A stretch of 7,911 nt of DNA from an uncultured Prosthecobacter sp. (lineage in GTDB: Bacteria; Verrucomicrobiota; Verrucomicrobiia; Verrucomicrobiales; Verrucomicrobiaceae): contig CALDGV010000194.1 in assembly GCA_937941745.1 (NCBI GenBank), positions 1-7,911 of the forward strand, in the 5' to 3' direction. A program made the position numbers and the translations under genes. This document shows, piece after piece, positions 1-6,837 of the stretch. The stretch's first letter is position 1. Every line of letters starts with the position of its first letter. The notes below the pieces were generated by a model, which was given only the letters and a program-made list of their open reading frames with translations, had not been told where the DNA came from and made no database searches.

Positions 1-47
1 ACGGCTTTGATGTGCTTGACCTTGGACCACTTGTTGTGACCTGCCAT
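1..47 (-). CDS. yebC: YebC/TACO1-family protein (PmpR-like), N-terminal fragment
   Basis: Only the first 15 codons plus two bases lie in the window; the gene continues past the left edge. The translation starts MAGHNKWSKVKHIKA, which is the strongly conserved N-terminus of the YebC/PmpR/TACO1 family. Members of this cytoplasmic family are described as DNA-binding transcriptional regulators and, for TACO1-like and some bacterial members, as factors that help ribosomes translate difficult stretches. The start is ATG at 45-47 and fits the family's usual start exactly. No Shine-Dalgarno sequence is visible in the 25 bases upstream. The gene reads in the same direction as the 238-residue gene ending at 373, but the 325-base gap argues for its own promoter. 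The family call rests on the N-terminal signature alone; I cannot see the rest of the protein. Confidence 0.9.
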   Translation of the reverse strand, partial: MAGHNKWSKVKHIKA

Positions 48-372
48 GGTTGCTGTGCTTGGGAGATATGAAGGGGAGTCCTGACCGGAGAAATAACCGC
101 ATGACGGCGGTAATGGGCCCTGGCTGGGGAACGAAAATCGCGAATGAAGAGAAAGCGGCATTGCCGCGGTCTCCGCTCAAATGCAGGCTGGGAAGCCTGT
201 CGTTGCCGAAATGGGCTTCATGAAGGACACCGCCTTTAGAAACCACAGCTCCAGACACCGGAGCGGACACCTGAGGTTCGCCTCGCTGAGGGAACCGTGA
301 ACGCCCGGAGTCTGCGGGATGGGAGGCCGCCTTGCAAGGTGTTTTTTGCCAAGGGTCGCAGAGCCGGATTCC
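48..372. other. Intergenic region upstream of yebC, rich in inverted repeats
   Basis: This 325-base stretch separates the start of the yebC-like gene from the stop of the 238-residue gene. I see no convincing coding region in it. It holds several inverted repeats: 96-100 with 107-111 (ACCGC/GCGGT, 6-base loop), 155-159 with 163-167 (GCGGC/GCCGC), 184-189 with 194-199 (CAGGCT/AGCCTG, loop GGGA), and a long-range pair 168-178 with 261-271. The motif GACACC occurs three times on the plus strand (226-231, 254-259 and 266-271). It presumably contains the yebC promoter and leader, but I could not pick a clear -35/-10 pair. Confidence 0.5.
146..271 (-). other. Possible structured RNA or leader element (tentative)
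   Basis: Read on the minus strand, GGTGTCCGCTC (271-261) can pair with GAGCGGAGACC (178-168): ten base pairs and one G-G mismatch, enclosing 82 bases. Inside lies a 6-bp hairpin (184-199). Just after the long stem comes a GC hairpin (GCGGC, loop AAT, GCCGC at 167-155) followed by the pyrimidine-rich tract TTTCTCTTC (154-146), which resembles a weak terminator. This arrangement could be a small RNA or the folded leader of yebC. No known RNA family is recognised, the strand is a guess, and chance pairing is possible in such GC-rich sequence. Confidence 0.2.
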
Positions 373-1089
373 TCAGGCTCCCAGGCTCAAATACTCCCTG
401 ACAGTATGGTTCATGGCGCGTCTGGCTGCAGGAAAGGCATGAGAAACCTGGGCGAGCGTGTCTTCCAACTCAAACTCTTCGGCCAGCGCGTGCCGACCTG
501 CAGCTTCCAAATGGCTGATGACCACCTGCTCGTAGAAATCCACATCAGGGGCACCACGGCGGGCTGCCCGGCGATGAAGAAAATCGGGATAAAGGCAGGT
601 GAGCACCAGGAACTGGTTGGCACACTGCACGTGGATGAAAAAGCGCTCGTGAGGCGCGGCCTTATCAAGGGCTTCGATGTAATCCACGCTGTAAAGGCTT
701 TCCTGCCTGCTGGCAGGGAGCTTCTGGCTCGCAGTGGCAGGAAGCCCAAAGTCCGCGCACACAACCGCGATGTAGTCAGCAACCTCGAGATCCTTCACCC
801 CGGCGCTTTTGAGCGTGTGCCGCACCAGGACGAAAAAGAAAAGCTCAGGGGAAAGAAACGCTGCCCGACGAGGCATCACGAGCGCCTCAAAGAGCTTTGG
901 ATGATCAAGGATGAGATGGACGGATTCAGGATCATCCAGCAGGGCTACCATCCCTGCGCGATCCTTTTGCGTCAGCGCAAGTGAGTCACAGATGAACCGC
1001 CAGTCGGCATTGGAAAACCGATGCCAGCAACCAGGGCGGGGGAATCGAGCAATCATGGCGAAAGATGAATCCAAACACTCTCCTAGCAT
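373..1089 (-). CDS. Conserved-looking protein of unknown function, 238 aa
   Basis: I do not recognise a named domain. The protein is soluble-looking, with no signal peptide or membrane span. It appears mostly alpha-helical, with a hydrophobic stretch at about residues 79-92 (SPELFFFVLVRHTL) and another at 150-166 that contains FLVLTCLYPDF. A basic, ordered-looking segment HRRAARRGAPD follows at 172-182, then a Glu- and Leu-rich C-terminus. Start choice is open: ATG at 1089 gives 238 aa, while an internal ATG at 1056 (MIARFPRPGCW) gives 227 aa; neither has a clear ribosome binding site. It lies 83 bases downstream of the DUF1501 gene on the same strand, so co-transcription is possible. A long ORF on the opposite strand overlaps it, but the minus-strand product has the more natural residue composition. 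No function is proposed. Confidence 0.75.
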   Translation of the reverse strand: MLGECLDSSFAMIARFPRPGCWHRFSNADWRFICDSLALTQKDRAGMVALLDDPESVHLILDHPKLFEALVMPRRAAFLSPELFFFVLVRHTLKSAGVKDLEVADYIAVVCADFGLPATASQKLPASRQESLYSVDYIEALDKAAPHERFFIHVQCANQFLVLTCLYPDFLHRRAARRGAPDVDFYEQVVISHLEAAGRHALAEEFELEDTLAQVSHAFPAARRAMNHTVREYLSLGA

Positions 1090-1172
1090 GGGGCATGCCA
1101 GCAGAAGTCTTCAAGCCATTCGATGCCTTAGACCTCGGCTTCGTTCGACGAACTTGCTGATTCTTTCTCCAA

Positions 1173-2459
1173 TCAAGCCAGCAGCGCCGCAATGACCTCG
1201 CCTTTGTCACCGACGGTGAAGGGACGGTTGCTGGGGGACATGACAACTTGGTTCACATCCATGCCCATGGCATGCCCGATGGTGCTGTGGAAGTCCTGGA
1301 TGGTGGTCTGCTTGTCTGCCACAGCCTCGCCGTCCTTATCACTGCTGCCATAAATGGTGCCACCCTTCACAGGACCACCTGCCAGCAGGGTGGAGAAGAC
1401 CTTCGGATGATGGTCACGACCGCTGCGGCTGTTGATCTTCGGCCCGCGACCGAACTCGGAGCAGAGCACGATCAAGGTGCTGGACAGCAGGCCACGTTCC
1501 TGCAGATCGGTAAGAAGCGCGGAGATGGCGGTGTCGATGACGCTGCCATTCTCCTCCATGCCATCATCAATGTCATTGTGCATGTCCCAGCCGCCCTGGG
1601 TGACTTCGATGAAGCGAACACCACGCTCGATCAGGCGGCGGGCCAGCATGCAGCCCTGGCCAAATTTGTTCATGCCATACTTTTCACGATCCACATCCTT
1701 CTCGTCCGTGAGCTTGAAGGCGTTCAGATCCTCGCTGCTCAGCAGCTTCAAGGTATCGTCATAGAAGTCCGAGTAGGCCTTGAGGTTGGCATCCTGGAAC
1801 TTCGAGCGGAATGGAGCATCAATCTTGTTCAGCAGCGCCAGCCGCTTGCTCATCACATCAGCACCTGCGGCAAAAGTGGAGTACTGCAGACCTGCCTCGG
1901 GATCATGGATTGGCAGCGGGCTGTAGCCGGCATTGAAGAAGCCATTGCCGTGCTCCGGGTTGCGGTTGATGCAGACGGAGGAGGGCAGTGTCTTGCTGCT
2001 TTTGCCCAGCAACTCCTGCGCCCACGCGCCGAGCACGGGATGCTTGATGGTGCCACGCTGCTCATAGCCAGTCCGCATGAGGTACTGACCGGAGGCATGC
2101 ACTCCCGTCTTGGAGGTCATGCTGCGAATGATGGCCAGCTTGTCCGCATGATCCTTCGCAAGCGTGGGCAGGTAGCCGCCAAGCTGGTAATCTGCTTTTG
2201 TCTGGATGGGATCGCGCGCGCCTTTGCTCTCACCGGTTTTCGGATCCAGTGTGTCAATGTGCGACATGCCGCCGATCATCTGCAGCCAGATGACGTTTTT
2301 TGCCTTTCCGAAGCCAGGCAGTGCCTTGCTGCTCTCTACAGCCGCATCGGCTGCTGGCATCACATGGGGCAGCAGTGTGACACCGAGCGCCGTTTTGGCG
2401 ACCTGTTCAGCAAACAGACGGCGGGTGAAGAGATCTTGGCCGTGGAAGAAGGTTTTCAT
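1173..2459 (-). CDS. DUF1501 domain protein (alkaline phosphatase/sulfatase-like fold), exported
   Basis: The 428-residue product matches the DUF1501 family throughout. The N-terminus has a twin-arginine pair in TRRLFAEQ (12-19) followed by a hydrophobic run, resembling a Tat signal, so export is likely. Family landmarks in order: IWLQMIGGMSHIDTLDP at 57-73 (metal-ligand-type Asp residues 69 and 72), TGVHASGQYLMRTGY at 118-132, FIEVTQGGWDMHND at 283-296, SEFGRGPK at 334-341, GRDHHPK at 347-353, and LAGGPVKGGTIYGSSD at 359-374. The length is typical for the family. It belongs to the alkaline phosphatase/sulfatase-like superfamily, but the substrate is unknown. It follows the DUF1549/DUF1553 gene by 71 bases on the same strand, the usual pairing in Planctomycetota and Verrucomicrobiota, and the two probably act together. 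No Shine-Dalgarno sequence is evident. Confidence 0.95.
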   Translation of the reverse strand: MKTFFHGQDLFTRRLFAEQVAKTALGVTLLPHVMPAADAAVESSKALPGFGKAKNVIWLQMIGGMSHIDTLDPKTGESKGARDPIQTKADYQLGGYLPTLAKDHADKLAIIRSMTSKTGVHASGQYLMRTGYEQRGTIKHPVLGAWAQELLGKSSKTLPSSVCINRNPEHGNGFFNAGYSPLPIHDPEAGLQYSTFAAGADVMSKRLALLNKIDAPFRSKFQDANLKAYSDFYDDTLKLLSSEDLNAFKLTDEKDVDREKYGMNKFGQGCMLARRLIERGVRFIEVTQGGWDMHNDIDDGMEENGSVIDTAISALLTDLQERGLLSSTLIVLCSEFGRGPKINSRSGRDHHPKVFSTLLAGGPVKGGTIYGSSDKDGEAVADKQTTIQDFHSTIGHAMGMDVNQVVMSPSNRPFTVGDKGEVIAALLA

Positions 2460-2530
2460 GGCTTTCAGAGACTTTCTTGGTGGAATGAACCGGTTGAACA
2501 GGATTCAGAGCAAGGGCCCGAGGCTTGAGC

Positions 2531-4681
2531 CTACTGGACGAAGACAAACTCCCTTGAATTGAAGAGCACCCAGGCAAGGTCGCCGGGCTTCAAACCAGCG
2601 TCGATGTCAGCATAAATGGTCTTCAGCTCTTCTGCGGAAGGCTTACGACTGAAGAAGCTGAGATAGAGGCTTTCCACCTGAGCCTGCGCCGTCTCCTGCT
2701 TCTCTGCCGTGGCGACGGCCAGCGCCTGACGGCTGCTGAGCACATCCTGCGCCTCGCCATTCATCAGCATGAGCACCTGAGGCACGCTGCCTTCTTCGGT
2801 GTTGCTGTCGGCGATCTGGCGGTCGCTCTGCCCGAACATGCGCAGGAAATGATCGTCCCGCTCTGGCTGGCGCAGCTCGCTGGCGCGGGCGAGCACAAGT
2901 CCTCCCATCGTTTCAGGGCGGGAAAAGTCATCCTCCTCTGCTTCTGGCTCCAGTTTCGCCCTGGCCATGGCACGTTTCTTTTTTACGCCTCCCTTGCCTT
3001 TGCCTTCAAAGCCGAAGCCGGCGGCCGTCTTTCGCATGCCCTGCATGGCTGTGAGCTTCTCTTTGATCAGATCAACCGTGACTTCAGAGGCAGTCATGTT
3101 CATGACGTTGGCATAGGTTTCGCCGCGCTTCATCTTGAACCCATCCACCTTGTCACCGATCGCCAGCGTCACACAACTGTCCCAGGCCTGTTCGGCAGTC
3201 ATGCGACGGAGCGTGGGACCGGGAAAGTAGAAGGGCTCGCCCATGACCAGTTCCGCCGTCACCGCTTCGCGCTGGTAGGTCTGCGTGTTGCAAAGCAGGC
3301 GCATGAAGGCGCGGATGTCGAACTTCAGGCGGACCATCTCATGAGCCAGATGCTGCAGCAGGGCTGGATTGCTGGCGGAATTTGGATCATCCAGATCGGT
3401 GACGGGCTCCTTGATGCCCACGCCAAAGACGAGCTTCCACAGGCGATTCGCGAGAGTCATGGCAAAGCGAGGATTGTCTGGCGAGGTCATCCAGTCGGCA
3501 AAAGCCTCACGCAGCCCGCTGTCGTCATCGGCTTTCTTGAGCGCTGCCTCGACATTTTGGTAGCAGCGGAGGCGGTAATCTTCCTTGCTCCAGGCAATGA
3601 GCCGGGGTTGCACCTTGTCGCCAGGCTTGCCGTCCTTGTACTTGTAGTCAGGAGGAAGCGTGAGGTCGCTTTCCTTGCCGTCTTTGATGGTCAGGCTGTT
3701 CACGTCCATGAGCCTTCTCGCCTGCTGGAAAGCCTGCTGACCGAGTTCCTCACGCAGACCACGCAGGGCGGCACCACCGCGGTATCTTTCTCCCACCTCG
3801 GAAGCACCAAAGAATGCGGCCATTTCATAAAACTGCTTCTGCGTCCAATCGGCAAAGGGATGGTCGTGGCACTGCGCGCAGGCCACGTTAGCGCCAAGAA
3901 AGGTGCTGAGAGTAAGGCTTAGATTGTCCAGCCTCATCCCGCGATCACGCAGAAGGTAGCCGGCAGCACCATTCTCGAGCATCTTGCCATCTGCCACGAG
4001 CATGGCTCGCACGACTTCATTCCAGGGCCGGTTCACTGCGATCTGCTCCTTCAACCACTCCTGATAGGTGAAGAATTTGGCCTTCTGCGCGTCATCAGCG
4101 ATCCGCAGCATGTCACTGAAGTAATTGTACATCCGCGAGGTGAAACCGTCACTGTTCACCAGCTTGTCGATGACATTGCCGCGTTTCGAGGAACTGGCGT
4201 CATTGAGGAAGGCCAGCGTCTCTTCTCGAGTCGGAATACGGCCGGCGAGATCCAGGTAAACGCGGCGGATGAACTGCTCGTCGCTGGCCAGAGGATTTGG
4301 CTTCTGCCCGGCTTTGGTCAGTCCCATGAGCACTCCTTTGTCGATGATGGCCGCAGCCTGCGCCACGCCGGGATCCTTGGGAATTCCCAAGCCTTCCGGC
4401 TTGAGCGTCTGCGCCAGTTGCTGGTCCTCAGGTTTCAGCCGGTCGATCGGGATGCGGTGCACATAGCCATTGCGGGTCTGGAGAAAGACGTTCCCGCTTT
4501 CCACCCCGCGGAATGTCGCCTCGACGGTTCGGCCGGAAACATCCGTCCAAAGCCGGAAATTGGCATTGCCGTCCGGTGCGTTGAGGGCGGCCGGAGCCCC
4601 TGCTGCTGCGGGTTGCGGATCAGCCGCAGGAAGCAGTGAGGCTAGGGAGAGGGCAAAAATGCCAGCATGAGAAGCATTCAT
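2531..4681 (-). CDS. Exported SHD1-DUF1549-DUF1553 protein with one CxxCH motif
   Basis: I chose the ATG at 4681 (716 aa), which gives a short hydrophobic signal-like N-terminus ending LLPAADP and a weak GGAA upstream; a TTG at 4741 would add 20 residues with no signal character. Residues 42-93 form an SHD1-like domain (FRLWTDVSGRTVEATF, then HRIPIDRL and DQQ). DUF1549 runs from about 110 to 320 and includes RRVYLDLAGRIPTREE (139-154) and CAQCHDHPFADWTQ (268-281), a c-type haem CxxCH motif. DUF1553 runs from about 393 to 716, with NPRFAMTLANRLWKLVFG (403-420), FGQSDRQIADSN and the terminal LFNSREFVFVQ. The separate N-terminal cytochrome domain found in many relatives is absent. Residues 560-586 are low complexity, Lys-rich then acidic. 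It is probably periplasmic or surface located and paired with the DUF1501 protein; its biochemical activity is not established. Confidence 0.95.
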   Translation of the reverse strand: MNASHAGIFALSLASLLPAADPQPAAAGAPAALNAPDGNANFRLWTDVSGRTVEATFRGVESGNVFLQTRNGYVHRIPIDRLKPEDQQLAQTLKPEGLGIPKDPGVAQAAAIIDKGVLMGLTKAGQKPNPLASDEQFIRRVYLDLAGRIPTREETLAFLNDASSSKRGNVIDKLVNSDGFTSRMYNYFSDMLRIADDAQKAKFFTYQEWLKEQIAVNRPWNEVVRAMLVADGKMLENGAAGYLLRDRGMRLDNLSLTLSTFLGANVACAQCHDHPFADWTQKQFYEMAAFFGASEVGERYRGGAALRGLREELGQQAFQQARRLMDVNSLTIKDGKESDLTLPPDYKYKDGKPGDKVQPRLIAWSKEDYRLRCYQNVEAALKKADDDSGLREAFADWMTSPDNPRFAMTLANRLWKLVFGVGIKEPVTDLDDPNSASNPALLQHLAHEMVRLKFDIRAFMRLLCNTQTYQREAVTAELVMGEPFYFPGPTLRRMTAEQAWDSCVTLAIGDKVDGFKMKRGETYANVMNMTASEVTVDLIKEKLTAMQGMRKTAAGFGFEGKGKGGVKKKRAMARAKLEPEAEEDDFSRPETMGGLVLARASELRQPERDDHFLRMFGQSDRQIADSNTEEGSVPQVLMLMNGEAQDVLSSRQALAVATAEKQETAQAQVESLYLSFFSRKPSAEELKTIYADIDAGLKPGDLAWVLFNSREFVFVQ

Positions 4682-4787
4682 AAAATTCCAGTCTTGGCGC
4701 TCTAACGATTCAGGAAGCCCAAAGTTGCGGAGACTCTCCAAGGCCAGTTTACATCGTTACCGAAACAAGTTTGGGACTAGATGCCGC

Positions 4788-4816
4788 TTGATTCATCTAA
4801 CAAGACTCCATAGAAG
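4788..4816 (+). promoter_or_regulatory. Possible sigma-70-type promoter for the lipoprotein cluster
   Basis: TTGATT (4788-4793) and TAGAAG (4811-4816) are separated by 17 bases, each matching four of six positions of the bacterial consensus. This would place transcription start about 12 bases before the lipoprotein ATG at 4835, in the spacer between two divergently transcribed clusters. The match is only moderate and the leader would be very short, so this is a candidate only. Confidence 0.25.
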
Positions 4817-4834
4817 ACTTCCATAAGAGATAAA

Positions 4835-5176
4835 ATGAACCGGACGTTCACCAACATCACTTTCACCTTCGTCACTCTATTGTGCCTGACAGCTTGTGGA
4901 CAGAAGGCTCAGTTGGAAGCCGAAACCGCCCAAATTCGAGCCAGCATTGAGGAGTTGACCCAAACTTTGAAGCAGGTTCAGGCGGAGTCGGAAGCCCTGG
5001 GGAACCTGGGCAACTACAACTACCCTCAACAGGCGCACATGGATCAGTTGCGTGCCCGAATAAAGCAACTGCGCGATGAAACAGTGAGCCTGACCGCCGA
5101 GAAAGAGAAAGTCCGCCAGGATGCCCAGCAGCTGCAAAAAGAACTCGATGCCTACCGCGCCAAGCATCTGAATTAA
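4835..5176 (+). CDS. Small coiled-coil lipoprotein of unknown function
   Basis: The 113-residue product has a lipoprotein signal: a short hydrophobic stretch and the lipobox LTAC with Cys21 as the lipidated residue. Gly at the next position and no Asp at +2 favour the outer membrane under the E. coli sorting rule, which may not hold in this phylum. The rest is almost entirely predicted helix with heptad-like spacing: about 24-56 and 70-112, divided by a Gly/Asn/Tyr/Pro-containing break (about 57-68, NLGNYNYPQQ). Glu, Gln, Lys and Leu dominate. It is the first gene of a plus-strand cluster, 24 bases before the first of two membrane-anchored paralogues, which suggests a shared transcript and perhaps a physical partnership across the envelope. 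No catalytic motif is visible. It has no recognised family beyond the lipobox. Confidence 0.85.
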   Translation: MNRTFTNITFTFVTLLCLTACGQKAQLEAETAQIRASIEELTQTLKQVQAESEALGNLGNYNYPQQAHMDQLRARIKQLRDETVSLTAEKEKVRQDAQQLQKELDAYRAKHLN

Positions 5177-5200
5177 CTGCCACCTCCATCCACGCCTACC

Positions 5201-5929
5201 ATGGAAGTCAAAATCTTCGTCTATGGCCTCTGCCTGGCCGCCATCGTGGCTGCCGTCAGCTTCTGGCAGTACACCATGTCTATTGATGAGGCCCAGCACG
5301 AAGTCCTGATGGCCCGAGATCAGCTGAACTCCACTGAAGATGGCCTGAAGAGAGCCAAAGAATGGCTTGTCGCTCGAAAAGAAGCCGCCGCCCTGATCAA
5401 GGCTTCCTCTGTGATCGAGGCGGACAACACCGCCATCCTCGAAGAAATCAAAAAAGCCCAGAATGAGAGGATGGAGATCGCCAAAAACTTTATGAGCACG
5501 ATCGAGCGGGTTCGCAGCAGCCTGAACGGAGCCCTCTTTCCGACAGTCACGCTCACCACCGGAGCGACCCTGACCAACGCCAAGGTCCAGTCGCTCGACC
5601 AGGAAACGACCGTTTTTCAGCATTCCGGCGGGGTGTCCAAGGTCCCCACGACTACACTGCCATCGGACTTCCAGGACAAGCTGCGTTACGGGTTCAATCC
5701 CGGCGGCCTGGGCCAGGTGATTCCCATAAGCCAGGGTTCAACGGGCTCCTTCACTTCTGTCAGCGACAAAATCGCGAGAACGGGAATGACTTCCGAAGGA
5801 ACGAAGGCAGAAAAAGATCTTTCGAAGCGGGAAGCTTCACCTCCACAACCTGCGGCGAAGACTCCTGCTGGCACCCGCCAGTCTTTGGGACGGACCTACG
5901 TTCCTGGCAAAGGCTGGATCAACAACTGA
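5201..5929 (+). CDS. Membrane-anchored coiled-coil protein with SHD1-like domain, paralogue A
   Basis: The 242-residue protein is of an unnamed type. It starts with a single transmembrane helix (about 4-22, VKIFVYGLCLAAIVAAVSF) followed by WQYTMSIDEA, then a long charged helical region (about 28-106). Residues 112-167 look like a small beta domain related to SHD1: VTLTTGATL, VQSLDQETTVFQHSGGVSKV, then LPSDFQDKLRYGF. A Pro/Ser/Thr-rich linker follows, and the C-terminus ends LGRTYVPGKGWINN. With few positive residues before the helix, the bulk is probably on the outer face of the inner membrane, but this orientation is inferred. The next gene is its paralogue, alignable without gaps over the first 167 residues with about 44% identity by hand count. 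No Shine-Dalgarno sequence precedes the ATG. Confidence 0.87.
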   Translation: MEVKIFVYGLCLAAIVAAVSFWQYTMSIDEAQHEVLMARDQLNSTEDGLKRAKEWLVARKEAAALIKASSVIEADNTAILEEIKKAQNERMEIAKNFMSTIERVRSSLNGALFPTVTLTTGATLTNAKVQSLDQETTVFQHSGGVSKVPTTTLPSDFQDKLRYGFNPGGLGQVIPISQGSTGSFTSVSDKIARTGMTSEGTKAEKDLSKREASPPQPAAKTPAGTRQSLGRTYVPGKGWINN

Positions 5930-5996
5930 TCCCGTGCCCCAGGAGAGTCTTCTGATCAAAGTCCATCCAGGCCAAGCCCATTCATAGAGACCTCTC

Positions 5997-6836
5997 ATGG
6001 AATTCAAAATCATCGTGTTCAGCTTCTGCCTGCTGCTGATCGTCTCAGTCACCAGCTTCTGGACTTACACGATGGATCTTGACGAAGCCCACCAGGAGGT
6101 GCGCCTGGCACGTCAGGAATTGGAAGCCGTTCAACTTGGACTCCAGACGGCGAAGGACTGGCTGCACGCGCGCAAGGAGGCCATCGCCTTTATAACCGCA
6201 GCAGCCATCATCGACCACCAAAACCATGAAATGCGCTTGGTGCTGGAGAAGGAAAATCAGAATCAACAGAACGTCGCCAAGACATTCCTGGCAGCCATCG
6301 AAAGGGCGCGGCGAGAAACACTCGGTGTCATCATGGCCGAACTGCATCTGACGAATGGCCTGATTTTCAGACAAGCCAGACTGCAAAGCATGGATCCTGA
6401 GCTGACTGTGATCAGCCACGAAGACGGCGTCTCGAAAGTCAAAACCTCCGCCCTGCCTGAAAGCCTCTTGGACAAACTGCGGCTTGGCTTCAAGCCGGAG
6501 AATGCGGATGCATCGCCTGAAGCCATCAGCCGTGTTCCAGCGATTGCCCTCATCTCCCAGGCAGAGAAGTCGCTCACGGGAAGTGTGGACACATCAGCCA
6601 GTGACTCACTGGCCAGACTTGGCCTGAAAGACGATGGGAAAGCACCTTCGCCACCTCCTTCCGATGGCCGTCTGGTGCGTCCGCTGAAGCGTGATCCCTA
6701 TCGCATCCGGATCGATGGTGATCCGGCTTTGTGGCAAAACGTCGAAAAGACCTCCGTCGGGCGTGCCTACATCCGTGGGCAGGGCTGGCTGAGAATCGGC
6801 AAAGATGGCCCCATACCTGGCACAGGCAGGAAATGA
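5997..6836 (+). CDS. Membrane-anchored coiled-coil protein with SHD1-like domain, paralogue B
   Basis: The 279-residue paralogue of the preceding gene has the same architecture: one transmembrane helix (about 4-22, FKIIVFSFCLLLIVSVTSF), WTYTMDLDEA, a helical segment rich in Ala, Glu, Gln and Arg (about 28-106), an SHD1-like beta domain (about 112-167, including TVISHEDGVSKVKTSALPES and DKLRLGF), a longer variable linker (168-250) and the conserved end motif VGRAYIRGQGW followed by 15 extra residues. Cys11, Trp22, Tyr24, Asp29-Glu30-Ala31 and ARKEA (58-62) are shared with its partner, pointing to tandem duplication. The gap between the two genes is 67 bases. Its stop codon is separated by one base from the stop of the convergent kinase gene. 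Function unknown; no enzymatic motif is visible. Confidence 0.87.
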   Translation: MEFKIIVFSFCLLLIVSVTSFWTYTMDLDEAHQEVRLARQELEAVQLGLQTAKDWLHARKEAIAFITAAAIIDHQNHEMRLVLEKENQNQQNVAKTFLAAIERARRETLGVIMAELHLTNGLIFRQARLQSMDPELTVISHEDGVSKVKTSALPESLLDKLRLGFKPENADASPEAISRVPAIALISQAEKSLTGSVDTSASDSLARLGLKDDGKAPSPPPSDGRLVRPLKRDPYRIRIDGDPALWQNVEKTSVGRAYIRGQGWLRIGKDGPIPGTGRK

Positions 6837-6837
6837 A

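Noticed and set aside
68..223. 51-codon plus-strand ORF divergent from yebC with a GGGAG just before its ATG
   Set aside because: The GGGAG lies too close to the ATG, the product resembles no protein I know, and the frame overlaps the inverted repeats. Too little support.
146..290. Possible 6S RNA upstream of yebC
   Set aside because: A few stretches loosely recall 6S RNA, but the long stem encloses too few bases and the typical central bubble flanked by conserved stems could not be drawn.
361..380. GAGCC/GGCTC inverted repeat at the end of the 238-residue gene as a terminator
   Set aside because: Only five base pairs with a 10-base loop, overlapping the stop codon and not followed by a T-run on either strand.
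319..984. 221-codon open frame on the plus strand opposite the 238-residue gene
   Set aside because: The two frames compete. The minus-strand one fits the operon direction and has a more typical globular composition, whereas the plus-strand product is rich in scattered Lys, Arg and His. The call is not certain.
1248..2528. 426-codon open frame on the plus strand opposite the DUF1501 gene
   Set aside because: It overlaps a gene with clear DUF1501 motifs over its full length, and its own translation has no recognisable domain. It is a shadow of biased codon use on the other strand.
2849..3922. 357-codon open frame on the plus strand opposite the DUF1549/DUF1553 gene
   Set aside because: The minus-strand product carries all family motifs; the plus-strand product is His- and Leu-rich with no domain.
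4682..4741. Extended TTG start for the DUF1549/DUF1553 gene
   Set aside because: The 20 added residues are charged and would bury the signal-like sequence; the ATG at 4681 is better.
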